Part shown: piece after piece, positions 62,001 through 64,000 of the stretch
How positions within the stretch are numbered: position 1 is the stretch's first letter
Layout of the letters: every line of letters begins with the position of its first letter
Translations under genes and position numbers: made by a program
Assembly: GCA_030248065.1 (NCBI GenBank)
Contig: JASAMV010002058.1
Location: forward strand, 37,383-101,382
Length of the DNA: 64,000 nt
Source of the DNA: Rhynchonema sp. JSB1_4
Lineage: Eukaryota; Nematoda; Chromadorea; Monhysterida; Xyalidae
Direction of reading: 5' to 3'
The notes under the pieces: generated by a model
What the model saw: the letters and a program-made list of their open reading frames with translations, nothing else
Told to the model about the DNA's origin: nothing
Database searches by the model: none

Positions 62001-64000
62001 CCGAACCAACCTTGCTAGCAGTAGGGTTAGAGAGATGTCGGGTGCCAAAAAAGTGTAGGTGTCGGGTGTCGGGTACCCCCAGATGTCGGGTGTCGGGTTT
62101 TTTGGGACCCGACAGCCGACACCCGACACTTACGGTTCAAAACATCAGTTTTGCTGAGATAAGAGTTTTTTAGAGAAAATTTTCTTCGAACCAAATGTTT
62201 CCGAAGACGCAGAATGTGACATTTTGGTGTTCATTTCGTGTGAAAATACTTGAATTCAGTAGCTTGAGCCAAAAGTTGCACTAATGATGCAAATGAGCAA
62301 AAAGTTGCCTGTTTTTGGTCCAAAAACAGGTGTCGGGTGTCGTTTTTTTCAAAAACTAGATGTCGGGTGTCGGTTTTTTTGCAACTGTCGGGTGTCGGCT
62401 TTTTTTCTCGGATGTCGAGTGTCGGGTACTTCTAGATGTCGGATGTCGGGTGGCCCCCCCCCCCCCCCCCCCCCCCCCGACCTCTAGCCCTAGCTAGCAG
62501 GTGCATCGAAATAATGCACCTGCAGTCATTTTCGCTTGATTTTTCTCATCGGCCAGTTTTGATCCAGTCTATAACAAGAAAATGTCAGTCAGGTGCCATT
62601 AATATCACTATGACTGCTGTATCACAACAAACCATCAAATACGAAAACATCGATTCGCTATCATGTTGCAGCGTGTGCCGCGTGTGGCTGGAACGTCTGT
62701 TGTCGTGGGCTTGGTCGTACTACGACGAATGCGTGCAAGCTGGTCGTGCGACAGCTGATGGTCGACTGTCGCATGGCGCATTCTATGCCGTGTGTCATGC
62801 TGTCATGCTCGTGTTCAACTATCGGTGTAAACAATTGCTCAATGATAAATCGATTGGTGCGTGACTTGCTTTTCATTCGGGTTACTCTTAGGGATCGGAG
62901 TCGATGTCGGAAAAGGGTAGTGTCTGGACCGACACTACTGAGCTCGGTGTCGGTCTCCACGACCAAAAGTGTCCGTTTCTTCAGGTGTCCACAGTGTCAG
63001 TACGTGGAGCTCAATAAGGCAACAAGCACCAGAATTTTACGCTAAAATTGCAAGCTTTCGATCAAAAGACAATCGAAGTCGGGTGTCGGGAAAAGAGCTG
63101 TTGTTGTTTTTTCGTCGGTGTCGGTATCGGTCCACATGATTGACGCCAACCCTTTTCTGTGCACATGCTTTAATGTTTGCATAATTTGTTTCTTACCTGT
63201 GTGATGGTGTTTTATTCTTTGTTGTGACCCGAAAACTACACTGCTCTGATTTTGTCTCACCTGGCATTATAGCAGCGGCGAAACGTTTCACTGTGTAGCG
63301 TTTATGTCCGTTCTGATTTCGCCCCCAGATTGGCACAGGACATTCGCGATTGAATGTTGTCAATGCGGACAGGGGTGTGAAGTCGGATGGAGCAAATTGC
63401 GCCGATTAAACATCGATTGCAGGTCTGAACGTAATGCAATCGTGGCATTTCGACCGTCTCTGCCATTGCACACTCAATCCACTGCGATACGTCGACCCGC
63501 ACGTGGTGCATGTGTTTGCCAGTATTTGCCGGTGAGCTGTGTTTTGTTGATCTTTGTTTTTTTATTTGAGTCATAATGTGATTGTTTTTGCAGCACCATG
63601 CAACTCGCATACTGTCAGCATATTATCGAACGAAATAAGCGGCTGGATCGAAATAACACCGATGCAACCGCGGTGCCATTTGAGGCGTCTTTCCCATTCG
63701 AACCGTATCGATTGCAAAAGTGCGCTGTTTTCATTAACCTTGAGTTTAAAAAAATATGCAAAATTATGCCTAACAATGTTCCAGTTCTCACTCGTACATC
63801 GCGCCGTTGTACTTTGAGTTCACGGTGTTGGCTGATGTTTCATGTGATATGACAGTGGCCGAACATCAGTGGAATGAAATGGTGAAACGTCAACGGACCA
63901 GTAGCAATGCGATGGTGGACGATTTTATCTATCCGAAACACATAAATGTCGCCGCAGAGTGCTGGCAATCAGGTTTAATTTATTTGGCTGGCCTGGCTAT
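59067..64000 (+). CDS. RRN3: RRN3/TIF-IA, RNA polymerase I initiation factor (3' end outside window)
   Basis: Bridges Pol I to the rDNA promoter complex. Phased exons: 59067-59120, 59182-59247, 59310-59399, 59477-59621, 60257-60407, 60889-61069, possible 18-nt microexon 61099-61116, 61169-61234, 61304-61400, 61454-61605, 61670-61803, 62672-62856, 63423-63531, 63594-63719, and 63785 to the end. Matches to human RRN3 in order: RYFIQNIMCMSAYVPTLSKH, DLCLNDVFCFID, LPTHNIRHVPYIWFMLCAYD, ACFMGSLLARAKYVST, GAFYAVCHAVMLVFNYRCKQ, LCHCTLNPLRYVDPHVVHVF, YCQHIIERNKR, FEASFPFEPYRL, SYIAPLYFEF. The acidic stretch ESKREDEESEMF fits the human Asp/Glu-rich loop. The intron after 61605 is GC-AG. The 868-bp intron 61804-62671 holds a hAT-type MITE. 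The open frame still runs at 64000. Confidence 0.95.
61606..61669 (+). other. RRN3: GC-AG intron in RRN3
   Basis: The exon ends ...GACAAG and the intron starts GCACGA and ends GGTGCAG. With this junction the protein reads LCAYDK-TILDRLLHMLW, the same length as human LCSFKLGFAEAFLEHLW, and phase is kept. No GT donor nearby gives an open frame with conserved length. Confidence 0.75.
62022..62492. mobile_element. hAT-type MITE (TIR TAGGGTTAGAG) in an RRN3 intron
   Basis: Ends TAGGGTTAGAG and CTCTAGCCCTA (one mismatch). Perfect 8-bp duplication GCTAGCAG at 62014-62021 and 62493-62500. Private unit GATGTCGGGTGTCGGG. Sister of 10512-11367 but without the TA-MITE. Confidence 0.93.

Overview
This window is animal nuclear DNA. 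Its genes have many short introns (often 50-80 bp, GT..TTTCAG), and every gene I recognise is a conserved metazoan gene. Degenerate TTAGGC-type arrays (the nematode telomere unit) are scattered through it, and an exon with a possible ShKT-like start lies near a secreted protease. A nematode, or at least an ecdysozoan, is therefore likely; I cannot name the species.

Genes, left to right: METTL25/METTL25B-like methyltransferase (-, 248-3740); GEMIN7-like SMN-complex gene (-, 4049-7027) with an unrecognised, internally duplicated gene in its intron on the other strand (+, 4934-6167); SERP1/RAMP4 (-, 8335-8783); tRNA 2'-phosphotransferase TRPT1 (+, 14553-15992); an MH2 (SMAD/FHA-fold) protein resembling insect expansion (-, 18859-24216); a p24/TMED cargo receptor (+, 26309-27801); an unrecognised membrane protein with an acidic tail (+, 28525-30504); a C2H2 zinc-finger fragment with a frameshift (-, 30828-31304); a chymotrypsin-fold serine protease (-, 31422-33449); selenoprotein F with an in-frame TGA (+, 36947-37797); RNF19-type RBR ubiquitin ligase (-, 39162-48471); DNA polymerase delta subunit POLD3 (+, 56335-58755); and RRN3/TIF-IA (+, 59067 to beyond the window). 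For TRPT1, SERP1, SELENOF, TMED, the MH2 gene, POLD3, RRN3 and most of RNF19, the exon phases I derived close exactly.

The second layer is mobile DNA. Two tracts (about 9.2-13.9 kb and 47.7-55.9 kb) consist almost wholly of short non-autonomous DNA transposons inserted into one another up to five deep. I could delimit about seventeen by terminal inverted repeats starting CAGTG, CAGAGG, TAGGG or TAT plus 8-9 bp target-site duplications (hAT type), and several more by TA duplications (Tc1/mariner type). The hAT-type families share a modular plan: inverted repeat, G or C homopolymer, a short family-specific unit repeated several times facing inward, AT-rich core, often a central GCGCGC palindrome, then the mirror image. 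Each family carries a different repeated unit. This set of related elements with private subterminal units is the most unusual thing in the window.

Other repeats: a small Helitron-like element, a MULE-like element carrying TTAGGC-like arrays, a fold-back pair of tRNA-headed SINE-like sequences, pogo-like MITEs, a roughly 60 bp repeat found mostly in introns, and a strongly over-represented GTGAAACATCA motif. The genes look like unlinked housekeeping functions (RNA processing, secretion, replication, rRNA transcription), with no sign that they work as one pathway.
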